Part shown: piece after piece, positions 23,687 through 33,892 of the stretch
Layout: the number at the start of each line of letters is the position of its first letter
Numbering within the stretch: position 1 is the stretch's first letter
Source of the DNA: Sisyra terminalis
Taxonomy: Eukaryota; Arthropoda; Insecta; Neuroptera; Sisyridae
NCBI GenBank assembly: GCA_958496175.1
Contig: OY292274.1
Location: 63,498,630-63,562,629 of the forward strand
DNA length: 64,000 nt
Reading direction: 5' to 3'
Program-made: the position numbers and the translations under genes
Notes under the pieces: model-generated
The model's database searches: none
Told to the model about the DNA's origin: nothing
What the model saw: the letters and a program-made list of their open reading frames with translations, nothing else

Positions 23687-24653
23687 GGGTGGAGTGGGAC
23701 TTAAAGTTCCGTGGGTATAAAGGTCTACCATGAGTACCTAAAATACTAGTGGCATATTGTTCTATTTAACTATAATGGTAGAAATGAGGAAATATGAAGA
23801 AGCATTTCGAGGCCACCCTGGCAGTTAAGCTACATCACAGATAGGAGATTTACGATGGTACCTCGATATTTTTACGAAAATAAAATTTTTAAGTATTATT
23901 CTTTTCGGTTTCCAGCAATAGTATTGCTTTGACTAGACTAAAACATAATTTAATTGTATATGAGATTAAGTGGTATTTCAGAATTTATTATTACTTTTTA
24001 GCTAATTTAAACAGTAAACTAGCTATATCCAAGTAAATAAACTTGAACGTAACTGGGGTAAAAAGGTCCACGTGGATATTTTCCGTACCCAGCCACGTGA
24101 AATTTGGATTTAATCCAATCTTTGCAAGCAATGGACCCATGAAAACTGTATTTCTAACCGAGGGTATGTTTACTTCATTTGTTATAATTGGGATTCAGGA
24201 AACAATAAGTCTGATAAACTTAAGATAAAAGTATAAAAAAATTATTACTTATGTTCCAATTAATGTCAATATTATTATAAAGAAAGAAGAGTTTTATGTT
24301 ATGATTAAAATGACTGTAATAAAATTTTCCAAATGAAAATTCAGAAGTATTTCATTGAATCAAATAATTTTATTAATTCATAACACCTGTCAGATACTTA
24401 AATAAATACAGGACCTTTTGCCCCTCAGCTGTCCCTTTTTGCCCTTCCTAAGGGGCAAAAAGAGGCCAGACGACAAGTTCTAGAAAAAACGTAATATGAA
24501 TAACTTCTATATGGAGGATTCCATTAAAAATTAAATTAAACATTGCCAGATATTTGTTTCTTTGGTTAGGATTATACGTTTCAAATTAATAGGGTTGGTT
24601 TTCACAATGTAATACGGAAAAGTAAAATTGGACCTTTAAACTCCACGCTACCC
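23687..24653 (+). mobile_element. DNA element family H, copy 2
   Basis: 967 bp with tips GGGTGGAGTGGGACTTAAA and TTTAAACTCCACGCTACCC, flanked by TA (23685-23686 and 24654-24655), which suggests Tc1/mariner-type integration. It aligns throughout with H1, including the 61-codon frame at 24043-24228 (MNVTGVKRSTW ... ASNGPMKTVFLTEG). No intact transposase. Confidence 0.7.
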
Positions 24654-24690
24654 TATTGAAAATTATTACTTTTTACACGTGGGTGTTTAT

Positions 24691-25721
24691 TAGACTGATT
24701 CAAAAAAAATGATAATTTTTTTTTCTTAAGTAAATTGAAATTATTATGGGGAAAGACAAAAAATATCCTGTGAAACTTAAAGCTCTTACTATTAATATTA
24801 AGAGGTACCGCATCACAAAATTCAAATTTCCAATTAAGTAACATGGGAACAATATTCTCTTGCACTTTGGAATTTTATAGCCCACGTTGGCGACAATATT
24901 TCGAAATTACCAAGATATATTCTTGTAGAAAATTGAACGATCTACAAAAAAGGTATCTTAACAAATTTTTGATATATTTATTCCTTCAAAAGTTATTCGA
25001 GGTCAAAGTTGAACTAAAGAGAAATTTTAATATTTTTTCAATTTTTTGACGCAACCATCAATTTTATGAGAAAATTATTGAGGACATTTTTTGAAGAGAA
25101 CTTTTTTTCTAAAAGTTATCTCTATAAAAGTTTTTGATATTTTTCACTGATCCTAAGTTATTTGCATTAAACTGAAAATATTCGTAATTTAATTGTTTTA
25201 AGTTAATAATATTCCCTGAATTATTATATTTTTAACATAATTTTTTTTTTTATTACTTAGAACCTGTAAAAAATATCAAGAAACTTTTATAAAAATAAGT
25301 TATTGAAAAAAAGTGCTCTACAAAAAATGAGCAATAAAAATTTCTCATAAAACTGATGGTTGCGTCAAAAAATTGAAAAAATATTAAAATTTATCTTTAG
25401 TTAAATTTTGACCTCGAATAACTTTTGAAGGAATAAATATATCAAAAACTTTTTCGCAACCTTTTTTGTAGATCGTTCAATTTTCTACAAGAATATACCT
25501 TGGTCATTCCGAAATATTGTCACCAACGTGAGCTATAAAATTCCAAAGTGCAAGAGAATATTGTTCGCATGTTATTTAAATGGAAAATCGAAATTTGCGA
25601 TGCGGCACCTCTTAATATTAATATTACGAGCTTAAACTTTCACAGATTATTTTTTGTCGTTTTCAATTATATTTTCGATATAATTAAGAATAAAAAATCA
25701 TCATTTTTTTGAATCAGTCTA
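24691..25721. mobile_element. Foldback element, family B, copy 2
   Basis: 1031 bp from TAGACTGATTC to GAATCAGTCTA with a perfect 8-bp TSD GTGTTTAT (24683-24690 and 25722-25729). Same arm motifs as B1 plus a longer centre with AATATTCCCTGAATTATTAT. No coding capacity; short frames inside recur in every B copy because the repeats do. Confidence 0.88.
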
Positions 25722-25729
25722 GTGTTTAT

Positions 25730-26444
25730 ACTTTCTATGACAATTTAATTAAAACATAGAAAAAAAAAACATTTTTCCCACCGACGCACTATTTCTCAAA
25801 TAAAAATCGGTACAACTTCCCTAATATAAAACGTGTTATTTACAAGAAAAAGCCAACGCAAACGATTAATCATCGTCGAAGCTTTACTTAATTTACGAAA
25901 ATCATTAATTTCTCGGTCGGCATTTCCAACAGCCTTCGAAAATTAAACAAAACTCAAAGATATTTTCAGTTACTTATACGTAAATTTGTAAAGCCTTTCA
26001 AGCATTTATGAATTTGTCAGTTTAATTAATTTTTGGTTTTTAAATGGCAGAACCAAATGAAATGATGAAAAAGAAAATTAATTTCGTTTGGCTTGTGTTA
26101 TACGGGGAATAAAATATATAAATGATATAACAGCTGCACAAGTTTGATGCATTTAATTTGAATTGAATTTAATATGTGAAACCACAAATAATGTGCCGAT
26201 TAGAATTTAATAATTGATTTTTGAAATCACTAATGGATATCATTTTGAATATATTCGAATCAAATGCACATCTCAATAATAAATTGGGAAGTACTCATTA
26301 AAATTGGAAACATATTCCAGTGAAAAAGGGGATGGTGATTTATTCGGGGAAAATGTCAATGGGGTTGCTTGCGGATTGCATAACTGGTGCACGCTTGAAA
26401 AAAAATTCATTTTTTTAAATCTAAAAGTTAAAGTTATACAGAAG
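25730..26444. other. AT-rich intergenic DNA, nothing recognised
   Basis: No gene or repeat recognised. Confidence 0.45.
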
Positions 26445-27035
26445 TCAAAATAACGAAATGGAAGAAAAACAAAAAGATTTTTTTGGAAAAAAAAAGCTCG
26501 GAAATGAATAATAATAATGATAATGAAAAATAATGTATGTCGTATGACTAATTTTTTTTATTACTACGCATTTCAACAGTTCTTGGCATTCACCATCAGG
26601 TAATGATTTTTTTGTCAGTTGTGAACAAATTTCATATGGGTTGTTTATTTTATATAATTTGTCGTTAAGGATGTTATTTGGATCTAATTTGTGTGCTTTG
26701 TATATTTCATATTCTTCCAGGGTGTTCATATGTGATCCTTTCTTGCAAATATGTAGTGGCTTAAAATTTGTTTCGAAATTTAAGCATTGATGATTTTCGT
26801 CATAAAGGTGTTTTGTAAAATTTGAAGTTGTTATTGAAGTAGGTTTCTTGGGTTCCTTATATCTTGTTCTAAAAGATCTACCAGTTTGGCCAATGTAGAA
26901 TTTTTCACAGGAACCACATTTAATTTTATATATTCCGGTTTTGTTTTTCGTTGTAATTTTGTTGTTCTCCAATGGTTTAAGAATTTTCATCATGTAGTTG
27001 TTTGTTGAAAATGCGATACTGATGTTATTTTTCAT
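26445..27035 (-). pseudogene. GIY-YIG endonuclease domain of the Penelope-like element
   Basis: A 196-codon frame. Residues about 33-130 are the nuclease: GIYKIKC, then FYIGQTGRSFRTRY, and later NTLEEYEIYKAHK and LNDKL. GIY-YIG nucleases of Penelope-like elements nick target DNA to prime reverse transcription. The expected CxxC pair is present (KCGSCEKFYIG). The frame probably runs past its original C-terminus, since the last 35 residues are Phe/Ser/Tyr-rich and non-conserved. Upstream it continues, with breaks, into the thumb region to 27502. The nuclease part is open, but the rest of the protein is broken, so it is a relic. Confidence 0.82.
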
Positions 27036-27502
27036 TAGGAAGTTGGCGATTGTAAAACTAAATATAATATTGAGGTTTGATTTAATATATTTTTTGTTTT
27101 CTTTTGGTTGAGTTGGAAGAATGGATTTTTTAGTAAATTTTGATATTATTTTTTATTACAATTGAGCTGGTTTAGCCGTTAGTAATGGCTATATGTTTAA
27201 CAATCTTTAATTCTTTTTCACGAGCTTTGGTGCTAAGAGGGAACTTTAAAGCTCTATACACTAGACTGTTGTAAGCCGCCATTTTTTGGTTTCTTGGGTC
27301 AAATGATGTTTTATCGAAAGTTGTGTTCATTATTGTTGGTTTTTGGTTATATTGTATGACAATTTTCCATTTTCATTGATGACTGTTGTGTCTAAACAGT
27401 TGATTGTTCCTTTTAGTTCGTGTTCTGAAGTGAATTTTATTTTCTGGTTAATTTTGTTCAGATCGGATAACATATTGTCAATCTGTCAGGTAGTTCCATT
27501 AA
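27036..27502 (-). pseudogene. Penelope-like reverse transcriptase, thumb and linker remnant
   Basis: Minus strand reads DNMLSDLNKINQKIKFTSEHE, LDTTVINENGKLSYNI, then QKPTIMNTTFDKTSFD and YNSLVYRALKFPLS, with at least one frameshift at the YxKPT motif and a stop before the nuclease. It joins the nuclease downstream and, across the Harbinger insertion, the catalytic YVDE segment. Confidence 0.72.
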
Positions 27503-27853
27503 GGCCCGGTATTTTCATTTCAGTATAGGTAGACTTTATCTCCATGATAATTATCTATTAGATAAAATTTTATCTGTAAAATAAATCAAAACTGTATTTT
27601 CAATCAAAGCAAAACTCCGATTAGTTATTTGCGTGGTATCTTATAAAAAAGAATAGAAAAGTAATGACAGTTTATGGATAAGCCAGTGTAAGAAACAATA
27701 TATTGATAAACAAAGTCAAATTGATAGCGATATCAAAGGCGTTTGAAAGAGACACAATTCTTGTGTAAAAAAATGAAGTTTTGTAGTTGTCCATTATACT
27801 GAATTTGAAATATAAAAATATTTGTTCTGCAAATTAATAACATATAATTTAGA

Positions 27854-28088
27854 ATGTCTAACAAAGTTAAAACAAAACGAACCCGAGCTCCAAATTTCAA
27901 TAATGAAGAACTTCATTTGTTGAATTATAAAATTAGATAAAATTTTAGACCTTAGAACCGAACTTTTAATGAATAAAATTCATAATATTAATCAAAAAAA
28001 GAAGAGGGCAGAAGAAATGCATTTTAAGAAAATGAAACTTATGGATATTGAAATTTCTATTAAGAAAAAACAACTTAAAAATGCATAA
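27854..28088 (+). pseudogene. Myb/SANT-like Harbinger partner protein, deleted
   Basis: Opens MSNKVKTKRTRAPNFNNEEL and hits a stop after about 28 codons. A second open stretch to TAA at 28086-28088 reads FLDLRTELLMNKIHN ... FKKMKLMDIEISIKKKQL, a charged helical tail. Known relatives have a DNA-binding start and a basic coiled tail of this kind; the middle is missing. The protein normally helps the transposase reach the nucleus and the element ends. Confidence 0.6.
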
Positions 28089-28199
28089 TTTTGTACAACT
28101 ATTATTAAATAGCGCATTTTTATTTTCAAAATACAAATATATATCTGTTCTATTACTTCTTGTTAAACGTTTTATTGATGCAATAAATTCCTAAAATAA

Positions 28200-28556
28200 T
28201 CAATAAAAGGTCTGCGGAAAAATCATTATGAATTTCAACATTTCATTCCTGTTCTTCTGGAAGAATTTGTCTTCCATGTCCGAATTCTCATCGGTGTCAA
28301 AATTTTCTTCCATTCGGTCTATCGATATATTGTGTAGTACTGCATATTTTTCTTCAATTTGTAATAATATAAATTCGACCGTAAGTTTTGAAAAACGAAA
28401 TTTATGGAAAAATGATTGGTCCGTCCATTTCTTAAAACGATCAATTCTTGGCCTTACATTATGTTGTTGTTCAGGATTTTTAATTTCTATAAGTTGAATA
28501 AATTCTTCCTCAGGGTCATTGAACAATTCCAAATCATCCATAGTAATTATTTCCAC
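28200..28556 (-). pseudogene. Harbinger transposase with most of the catalytic domain deleted in frame
   Basis: 118 codons. Residues 1-70 match the N-terminal part of HARBI1-type transposases (FKKWTDQSFFHKFRFSKLTVEFILLQIEEK). The frame then passes directly to the C-terminal signature AVLHNISIDRMEENFDTDE. In full-length relatives these parts are separated by more than 200 residues holding the DDE triad. The deletion keeps the frame, giving an open short protein that cannot cleave DNA. The + strand frame at 28228-28497 is its shadow. Confidence 0.7.
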
Positions 28557-28984
28557 TTTTATTTATAACTGTAATATATCAAAAAAGTAACTAATTAATA
28601 TTGTTTATGCATCATTACATGAAATTGATGCTTATTTAATTTACACATAGATAATATACACCAATATATTTACTTAATAAATTCGTAAATCTCCAAATAG
28701 GCAGAAAATTCTTGCAATTTCGTATTATAATTTTTTCGCTTCACTTAAGTTTGACAGCACTAACAATGTCCAGAAGCAATAAGACGGTGATGTATGCTCT
28801 ATCTATTAAATAAAAAGACTATTTGGAAGTCTGAGTACTGAATAAACAATCTAGGAGATAGTTTAATTTATCCTGAAGATTTGACTATTTTTATGTGAAA
28901 ATACGCATGTTTTCTCTATCTTCCGGTTAAAATTTTATCTGGAAGATAAATGTCACTATCTAGATGTGAAAATACCAGGCCTAA

Positions 28985-29057
28985 ATAATATAAATTTTTC
29001 GTCTACATATGTTCCATAAAATAATATTTTATTTTTGTAGGTATTGTTCATAATATA
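28985..29057 (-). pseudogene. Penelope-like reverse transcriptase catalytic segment
   Basis: Minus strand gives TYKNKILFYGTYVDEKFIF. YVDE stands where YVDD is expected, so the second catalytic Asp is replaced. The segment is trapped between the Harbinger derivative and the Penelope-tail insertion. Confidence 0.68.
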
Positions 29058-29110
29058 ATAATTAAATTGTGGGCAATGAGGACGAAGCTTCTTGTGGAAT
29101 ATTATTTATT

Positions 29111-29151
29111 TTATCGCCAACGTTTCGTCAGTCATTCCTGACTTCTTCAGG
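29111..29151 (-). ncRNA. Hammerhead-ribozyme-like motif (type a)
   Basis: Minus strand: CTGAAGA, A, stem GTCAG/CTGAC with loop GAATGA, GAAA, then CGTTGGCGATA. It matches the CUGANGA and GAAA boxes in order and spacing. It deviates by one extra A before stem II and by a very short stem III. Best-preserved type-a copy in the window. Confidence 0.5.
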
Positions 29152-29462
29152 GCTCCATAATGAAAATACATAACATTTAAAAAATAGCAACACATTATTG
29201 TCAATATTATAAATAAATTAATTACAATTCATAAGTTTTAGTCGATATAAATCTTAGTTAATTAATGTGAATTTTAACCAAAAAATAATTAAATTTCAAT
29301 AACATTATTTAAATACTAACCAAAATTAAAAATTACTCCACAAATGTAATAAAAATAAGCTGTAAAATGACCCTGTAAAAGTAAGCTGTAATGTATTTAC
29401 TTATAATTTTGACAATAATGTGTCGCTATTTTTTGAATGTTATGTATTTTCATTATAGAGCC

Positions 29463-29502
29463 CTGAAGAAGTCAGAAATTACTGACGAAACGTTGGCGAT
29501 AA
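29463..29502 (+). ncRNA. Hammerhead-ribozyme-like motif (type a)
   Basis: CTGAAGA, A, stem GTCAG/CTGAC with loop AAATTA, GAAA, CGTTGGCGATA. Inverted relative to the copy at 29111-29151 in the same insertion. Confidence 0.5.
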
Positions 29503-29604
29503 AATAAATAATATTCCACAAGAAGCTTCGTCCTCATTGCCCACAATTTAATTATTATATTTAAAAAGACAAGGACTCAAACAACATGGATTGTTCATAA
29601 TATA

Positions 29605-30230
29605 TTTATTTTCAAAGTGATTCTTGTAAATGTCGGATGGTAGTCCTGATAAAGGGGAATCCATGGCCAATCCTTCCTTTTGGTGATAATTTTTTTTTTT
29701 GAAAATGTAATACTTTTGTTGGTGGTTAACATGTTCATTATAGCTTTGATTACCATAGTATTATATATTTTTGATATCATTAGATTATATTGTTATTATA
29801 TTCCACAATTTTGATTATTTCTTCAACAGGAACATTTGTGTATAAGTTAACAATGTCAAATGATGCCATTTGATGTTCAGTGATAGATTAAGGTTTTTAG
29901 TATTATTCATAAATTCATATGTGCTTCTTAATGAATAATATTCTTTCAATATGATGTCTGATTTAATTGTTTGAACTAATTTTTTGACCTAACCAATATC
30001 CAGGAGCAAGTTTGTAATCCACTACCGGTCGGATTGGCATAATTATTTTATGGATTTTGGGTAAATCGTGAAGTATTCTTTGCGGATTCTTTTTGAAAAT
30101 TCGTTTTCAGAGATAGTCGCTTTCATTTATGGTCTTGTAAAAATTTTTGGGGAAATTTGGAGTTGGATCATCTTTCATGTGAATTATAATATCCTCTTTA
30201 ATAAATTGTAATTTGATTTAAATTAAATAA
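29605..30230 (-). pseudogene. Penelope-like reverse transcriptase, fingers and palm remnant
   Basis: Minus strand carries PKIHKIIMPIRPVVDYKLAP, then after a shift MASFDIVNLYTNVPVEEIIK (catalytic Asp of motif A in SFDIVN) and EGLAMDSPLSGLPSDIYKNH. Stops and frameshifts divide these blocks. The upstream start of the element is not recognisable beyond about 30230. Confidence 0.75.
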
Positions 30231-30916
30231 ATTAAATTGGCGTCAAAGCAAACAACTTGTAAATTAAAAGAATATTTTTTTGCTAGAAATTTAATTAATT
30301 ATGCTAATAGAATAATCCAAACACTTCGCTACTCTAAAGCCAACATGTTCTTTCAGAAATGGGATTAAAGCTTTATCTATTAAAACCACTTTTATACAGA
30401 GCATTGTTAATACGTTTAAGTAAAACACCTGTCACTATCAATCTATTTAATATTTCTAAATACCATTTTAATTTCATTTTCCTTTCATAAAAAAAAAACA
30501 TTTACGTTAAAATTTCCACGAAAAATATCCAAAATAGAAACTAGGAAAATGTTCTTCTTCCGACAAATTTATTAATTAGAACAATGAAGGTTTATTGCTG
30601 TACTAAATTCTCATTTTTTTTCTCTTTTCCATTCTTCGGATAGATTTTTATCAAACTTCGCTACAAAGAAAACAGATTAAGAAAAGCGGGCGAAATTTTC
30701 ACATGTAATCCATCACTCATAATTCTCCATAATATACACTTGGTACATACGACTTTTACTAAGAAAATGTTTGCAAAGTAGATCAAACTAATTTTTTTTA
30801 ATTATTTTCTTGTAAAAACCACATGTTTTCTTTTCCTTCAAAATTTTATTACTTAAAAGATTGTACAAAAGATATTTTCCAAGATCTAACATCTTGTGTG
30901 AACTTTTTTTCCCATT
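30231..30916. other. AT-rich DNA upstream of the AIG1-like frame, nothing recognised
   Basis: No repeat or gene recognised. The first codons of an overlapping frame (30823-31035) have no domain. Confidence 0.4.
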
Positions 30917-31387
30917 TTGTGTTTCGAACAAAAATTATCAAAAGTCAACTCGAAAACCCGAAAACCAAATACGGAATCACAAACACAGCATTATTTAATG
31001 AACATTTACAAACATTTGTTACGATTAATGAATAGTGGATACGATAAATTCGTTCGAATGCATTGGGAAAGGGACCGCATTTGCATACTGGACAGCATAT
31101 TCCATGTGACCCAAATAGTTTTATTGCTCCTACTTATATCATGTGACATACTCGTGGAAAACTATAACTGTTGGATTGGTTTTGGTCAGATGTTTTACAT
31201 TGCGATTGTATTCCCGACCACAGTACTTCTCGATCTTGTCCAAACAGCCGACAGAAAATTGCTCACATTTGTCGAATTTCCCGAAAAATATTGCAATATT
31301 GCGTGCAAATGGCTTCGCTTACATCTTCATACACATATTGAGCTTTCATTGAAAGCTCGATTTAACACAAATTTCACTATTCCGTGA
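30917..31387 (+). CDS. Possible AIG1/ADTRP-family membrane protein exon or relic
   Basis: 156 codons in one frame, less AT-biased than its surroundings. Residues about 54-80 (ILDSIFHVTQIVLLLLLISC) and 88-112 (IGFGQMFYIAIVFPTTVLLD) are two hydrophobic membrane segments. The second is followed by ADRKLLTF, then a CKWLRLHLHTHI segment. In AIG1/ADTRP proteins (membrane hydrolases of fatty-acid esters of hydroxy fatty acids) the order is a membrane segment, xFPxxxxxxxxxxxxDRxL, then WLNHxxHT. The catalytic His of that family would fall in the last block, which reads WLRLHLHTH here. Only about half the family length is present and no flanking exon or clear splice site was found. It could be one exon, a relic or a coincidence; the name is tentative. 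Confidence 0.4.
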   Translation: MCFEQKLSKVNSKTRKPNTESQTQHYLMNIYKHLLRLMNSGYDKFVRMHWERDRICILDSIFHVTQIVLLLLLISCDILVENYNCWIGFGQMFYIAIVFPTTVLLDLVQTADRKLLTFVEFPEKYCNIACKWLRLHLHTHIELSLKARFNTNFTIP

Positions 31388-31589
31388 ACAAATAGGAAGC
31401 ACATTAAAATTATTTGATTCCATATTTTATGAGGGAAGTCGATTTTGCCGGCTAATTTCAAGAAAACTGATCTATAGTCAAGCCTAAAGTTTACAAAATT
31501 GCATTGGTGAAAATAGTTCATTCATAAGTTTACAAGAAAATTTGCAGTAAAAAAATTAAAAAGTGGAGTTATTTTTATAGTAAATTAAT

Positions 31590-31780
31590 TATTAGAGTAT
31601 ATTCTTCTACATGCTACTCTTTTAGATGTCCTCATGCCTTTGACTTTCCTGTATTTATATTTTGTCCATAAATTTCTTCTTCCATCTCAACTAATGCCAA
31701 TTTTTTAAAGGATATCCCTCCGTTTTTTTCCAATCTACTCGATCGATCGAAAGCCTTCTGCCAGTCGATGAAATGTATAT
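31590..31780 (-). pseudogene. LINE reverse transcriptase scrap
   Basis: Minus strand reads HFIDWQKAFDR, matching reverse transcriptase motif A (FIDxxKAFDxV). It is followed, with a gap and frame changes, by SFKKLALVEMEEEIYGQN and a TSKRVACRRIYSN piece reminiscent of the TSKGVRQGCILS block. Severely shortened. Confidence 0.42.
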
Positions 31781-31789
31781 GTATATATA

Positions 31790-32130
31790 TTAGGGTGATT
31801 TTTTTTTTGACTTTTTTTTTTTGGTCCCATCGTGAAATTTTGTTGGAAATACCAAAAAAAAAAATTCTCTGAAAGTTTGAGCCCTTAATATTAATTTTAA
31901 GTCCTCGACCAAGACGTGTAAAGATTTCCCATTGAAAATACACGGAAACTCGGATTTTTTATTTTTAAATTTCTATATCTCAGCGGCATTTCATGGGATC
32001 GCTTTTACCGAAGATGGTTTTTTCTCAGAATTAAACGCTCTACAAAAGTGCCCATTGCGACAAAGTCGTAACTCACACCGGTGAGGTAGTACGGGCCACT
32101 GAACCTGATTTTTCCATAAAATTCGCGTTT
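31790..32130. mobile_element. Single arm of a foldback element (family M)
   Basis: Begins TTAGGGTGATTTTTT and carries the arm motifs of families A, B and C in the same order: an A/T-rich tract, CCCTTAATATTAATTTTAAG, then CGCTCTACAAAAG. No matching right arm was found nearby, so it is truncated. Confidence 0.55.
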
Positions 32131-32727
32131 TTCTTGCATTTATCTCGTAAATAACAGATTGTTGTCATGATTTCAATAATTATTTCTATTTCATTTAATT
32201 AAGACCTGATGAGTAGGCGAGGCTTAAAAACATGGCTACGTATTGTGTGAAACTAAAGAGTTATCGATAACTATACATTAAATTAGTGATATGATTTCCA
32301 TTTATTTATATTTTCTTTCTGAATAAATTCTCCATTTGTTTAGATCAAATTCAGCTCATTCACTAAGCTATACTAACTTATACTTACAAAAAATGTGAAT
32401 GGAAAAACCAGCAAGAACGTATTGTGAAAGAATATAATTCTATAAACTCTATTTCAATAAAAACACTCTTCATTTAATTTTTTACAAAGAGTTAATGTAA
32501 TAACTTAATGTAATGATGTAATAATTTCAATTAAAAAAAAAACTTTTTAATCTAATTTCAATGAACTACTTAATATACTTGTGTATTAAAGTATACACTA
32601 AAACTGGTACCTTTTTTAAGTCCCGTGAAGTTGTATTCAAAGTGGTAAGTTCCCAATTGCCAATTTTTGTCATTGAATGGTGGCTGTTAATTGGTACAGG
32701 AAGTCGCTAGCATAGTATAGTATGTAT
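32131..32727. other. AT-rich intergenic DNA, nothing recognised
   Basis: No recognisable gene or repeat. Confidence 0.45.
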
Positions 32728-33678
32728 TAGACTGGGCCAAAAAACTCGACTATTTTTTTTAAAAAAACCTATATCGAAAATATTTATAAAGGTGACAAAA
32801 AAAATATCGGGAAGGTTTATGCCTTTAATATTAATATTAAGAGGTCTATCGTCTATAATTTCAATTTTTAATTTGTGTTTTCATTTTTGAGTTAATGCTG
32901 TCAAACTATCAAGGTAAAAAAATTCATCTGTACATATATTTATAAAAAATTTAATTCCCTACAAAAAACGCCCCTTTAAAAATTTTCGCCAGGCAAGCCG
33001 TTTCCGAATAATCAAGCTTTAAACATTGATATAGTTTTTAAATTTATCTTCTTTATTTTGGAATTTTGTAACTAACGAACAAATAAATATATAGAAATGA
33101 GCAATACAGATTCTTGAAGGGAATTTAATGCTCTACAAAAAAGGTTTCTTAACGTTTTTACATAAAATCACTGTTTCAAAATTGTTTCAACAACGAAAAA
33201 AACAATAATTTAATTTTTCTTTCAACTTTAATTGTGAATAACTTTTGGAAAAGTGATTTTATGTAAAAGCGTTAAGGTACCTTTTTTGTAGAGTATTAAA
33301 TTCCCTTCAAGAATCTATATTGTTCATTTCTATATATTTTTTGTTCGTTAGTTACAAAATTTCAAAATAAAGAAGATAAATCTAAAAATTATATCAATGT
33401 CTGAAGCTTGATTATTCGGAAACGGCGTGTCTGGCAAAAATTTTCAAAGAAACATTTTTTGCAGGGAATTTAATTTTCTATAAATATATGTGCAGATGAA
33501 TTTTTTTACCTAGATAGTTTGACAGCATTGACGCAAAAATGAAAGCACAAATAAAAAATAGAAATTAAAGATGAGAGCCTTCTTAATATTAATATTAAGG
33601 GCTCAAACCTTCCCGATATTTTTTTTTTTGTTATCTTGAACAATATTTTCGATATACTTTTCAAAAAAATAATTTTTA
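32728..33678. mobile_element. Foldback element, family A, copy 2
   Basis: Starts TAGACTGGGCC and mirrors itself to about 33678. The last 20 bp (expected GGCC...GTCTA) are lost or diverged, so no TSD can be read. The body aligns with A1, including TTAATATTAATATTAAG in both arms. Confidence 0.78.
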
Positions 33679-33892
33679 TACCAATTATTTATATATAGTT
33701 ATAATCTTTAACCTATCTTAGTTATAACTAAGTGATAATCAAACATTAGATAACCACAAAAGGGGAAAGTGGGTCTAAGGCCTACTAAAGCTCTACTCCA
33801 AGCCGACTAGTGTATTCCAATAAAGTAATTTTAAACTATTTTTTTTAAACTTTTTCTACATGTAGTAATATTTCCTTACCACGAAAGCTATC

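Larger units (their letters stand above)
27503..28981. mobile_element. PIF/Harbinger deletion derivative nested in the Penelope relic
   Basis: 1479 bp with tips GGCCCGGTATTTTCA and TGAAAATACCAGGCC and a 3-bp TSD TAA (27500-27502 and 28982-28984), diagnostic of PIF/Harbinger. Subterminal GATAAAATTTTATCT-type palindromes lie near both ends. It keeps shortened remnants of both genes of the superfamily on opposite strands: a Myb/SANT-like protein (+) and the transposase (-). Confidence 0.82.
29058..29589. mobile_element. Short Penelope-tail insertion I1 with two inverted ribozyme-like motifs
   Basis: 532 bp with a 15-bp TSD ATTGTTCATAATATA (29043-29057 and 29590-29604), the long, variable TSD expected of Penelope-like elements. 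It consists of two head-to-head copies of one sequence (CCCACAATTTAATTATTAT and AAGAAGCTTCGTCCTCATTG on both arms) around an AT-rich centre, with a TTTAAAAAGACAAGGACTC tail on the right. No protein. The relative at 49818-50174 has the same tail inverted at its left end. Confidence 0.8.
26445..30230 (-). mobile_element. Decayed Penelope-like retroelement with two nested insertions
   Basis: Read on the minus strand from 30230 downwards. Motifs in order: LPKIHK-like and IRPVVDYKLAPGYWLG (about 30000-30110), SFDIVNLYTNVPVEE (about 29820-29870), EGLAMDSPLSGL (about 29655), then YVDEKFIF (about 28990-29010), the thumb-like LDTTVINENGKLS (about 27350-27400), and a GIY-YIG nuclease (26445-27035). Frames are broken by several stops and shifts. 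Two later insertions split it: a Harbinger derivative at 27503-28981 and a Penelope-tail insertion at 29058-29589. Dropping each insertion and one TSD copy restores motif order across the break. Confidence 0.8.

Noticed and set aside
24653..25049. Several 61-70 codon frames, recurring near 44327 and 45087
   Set aside because: They recur only because the foldback B arms recur; they overlap on both strands and have no domain.
13219..25721. H-plus-B pairing as one 2-kb segmental duplication
   Set aside because: H1 and H2 are each followed by a B element, but the DNA between them differs and each B has its own TSD, so the insertions are independent.
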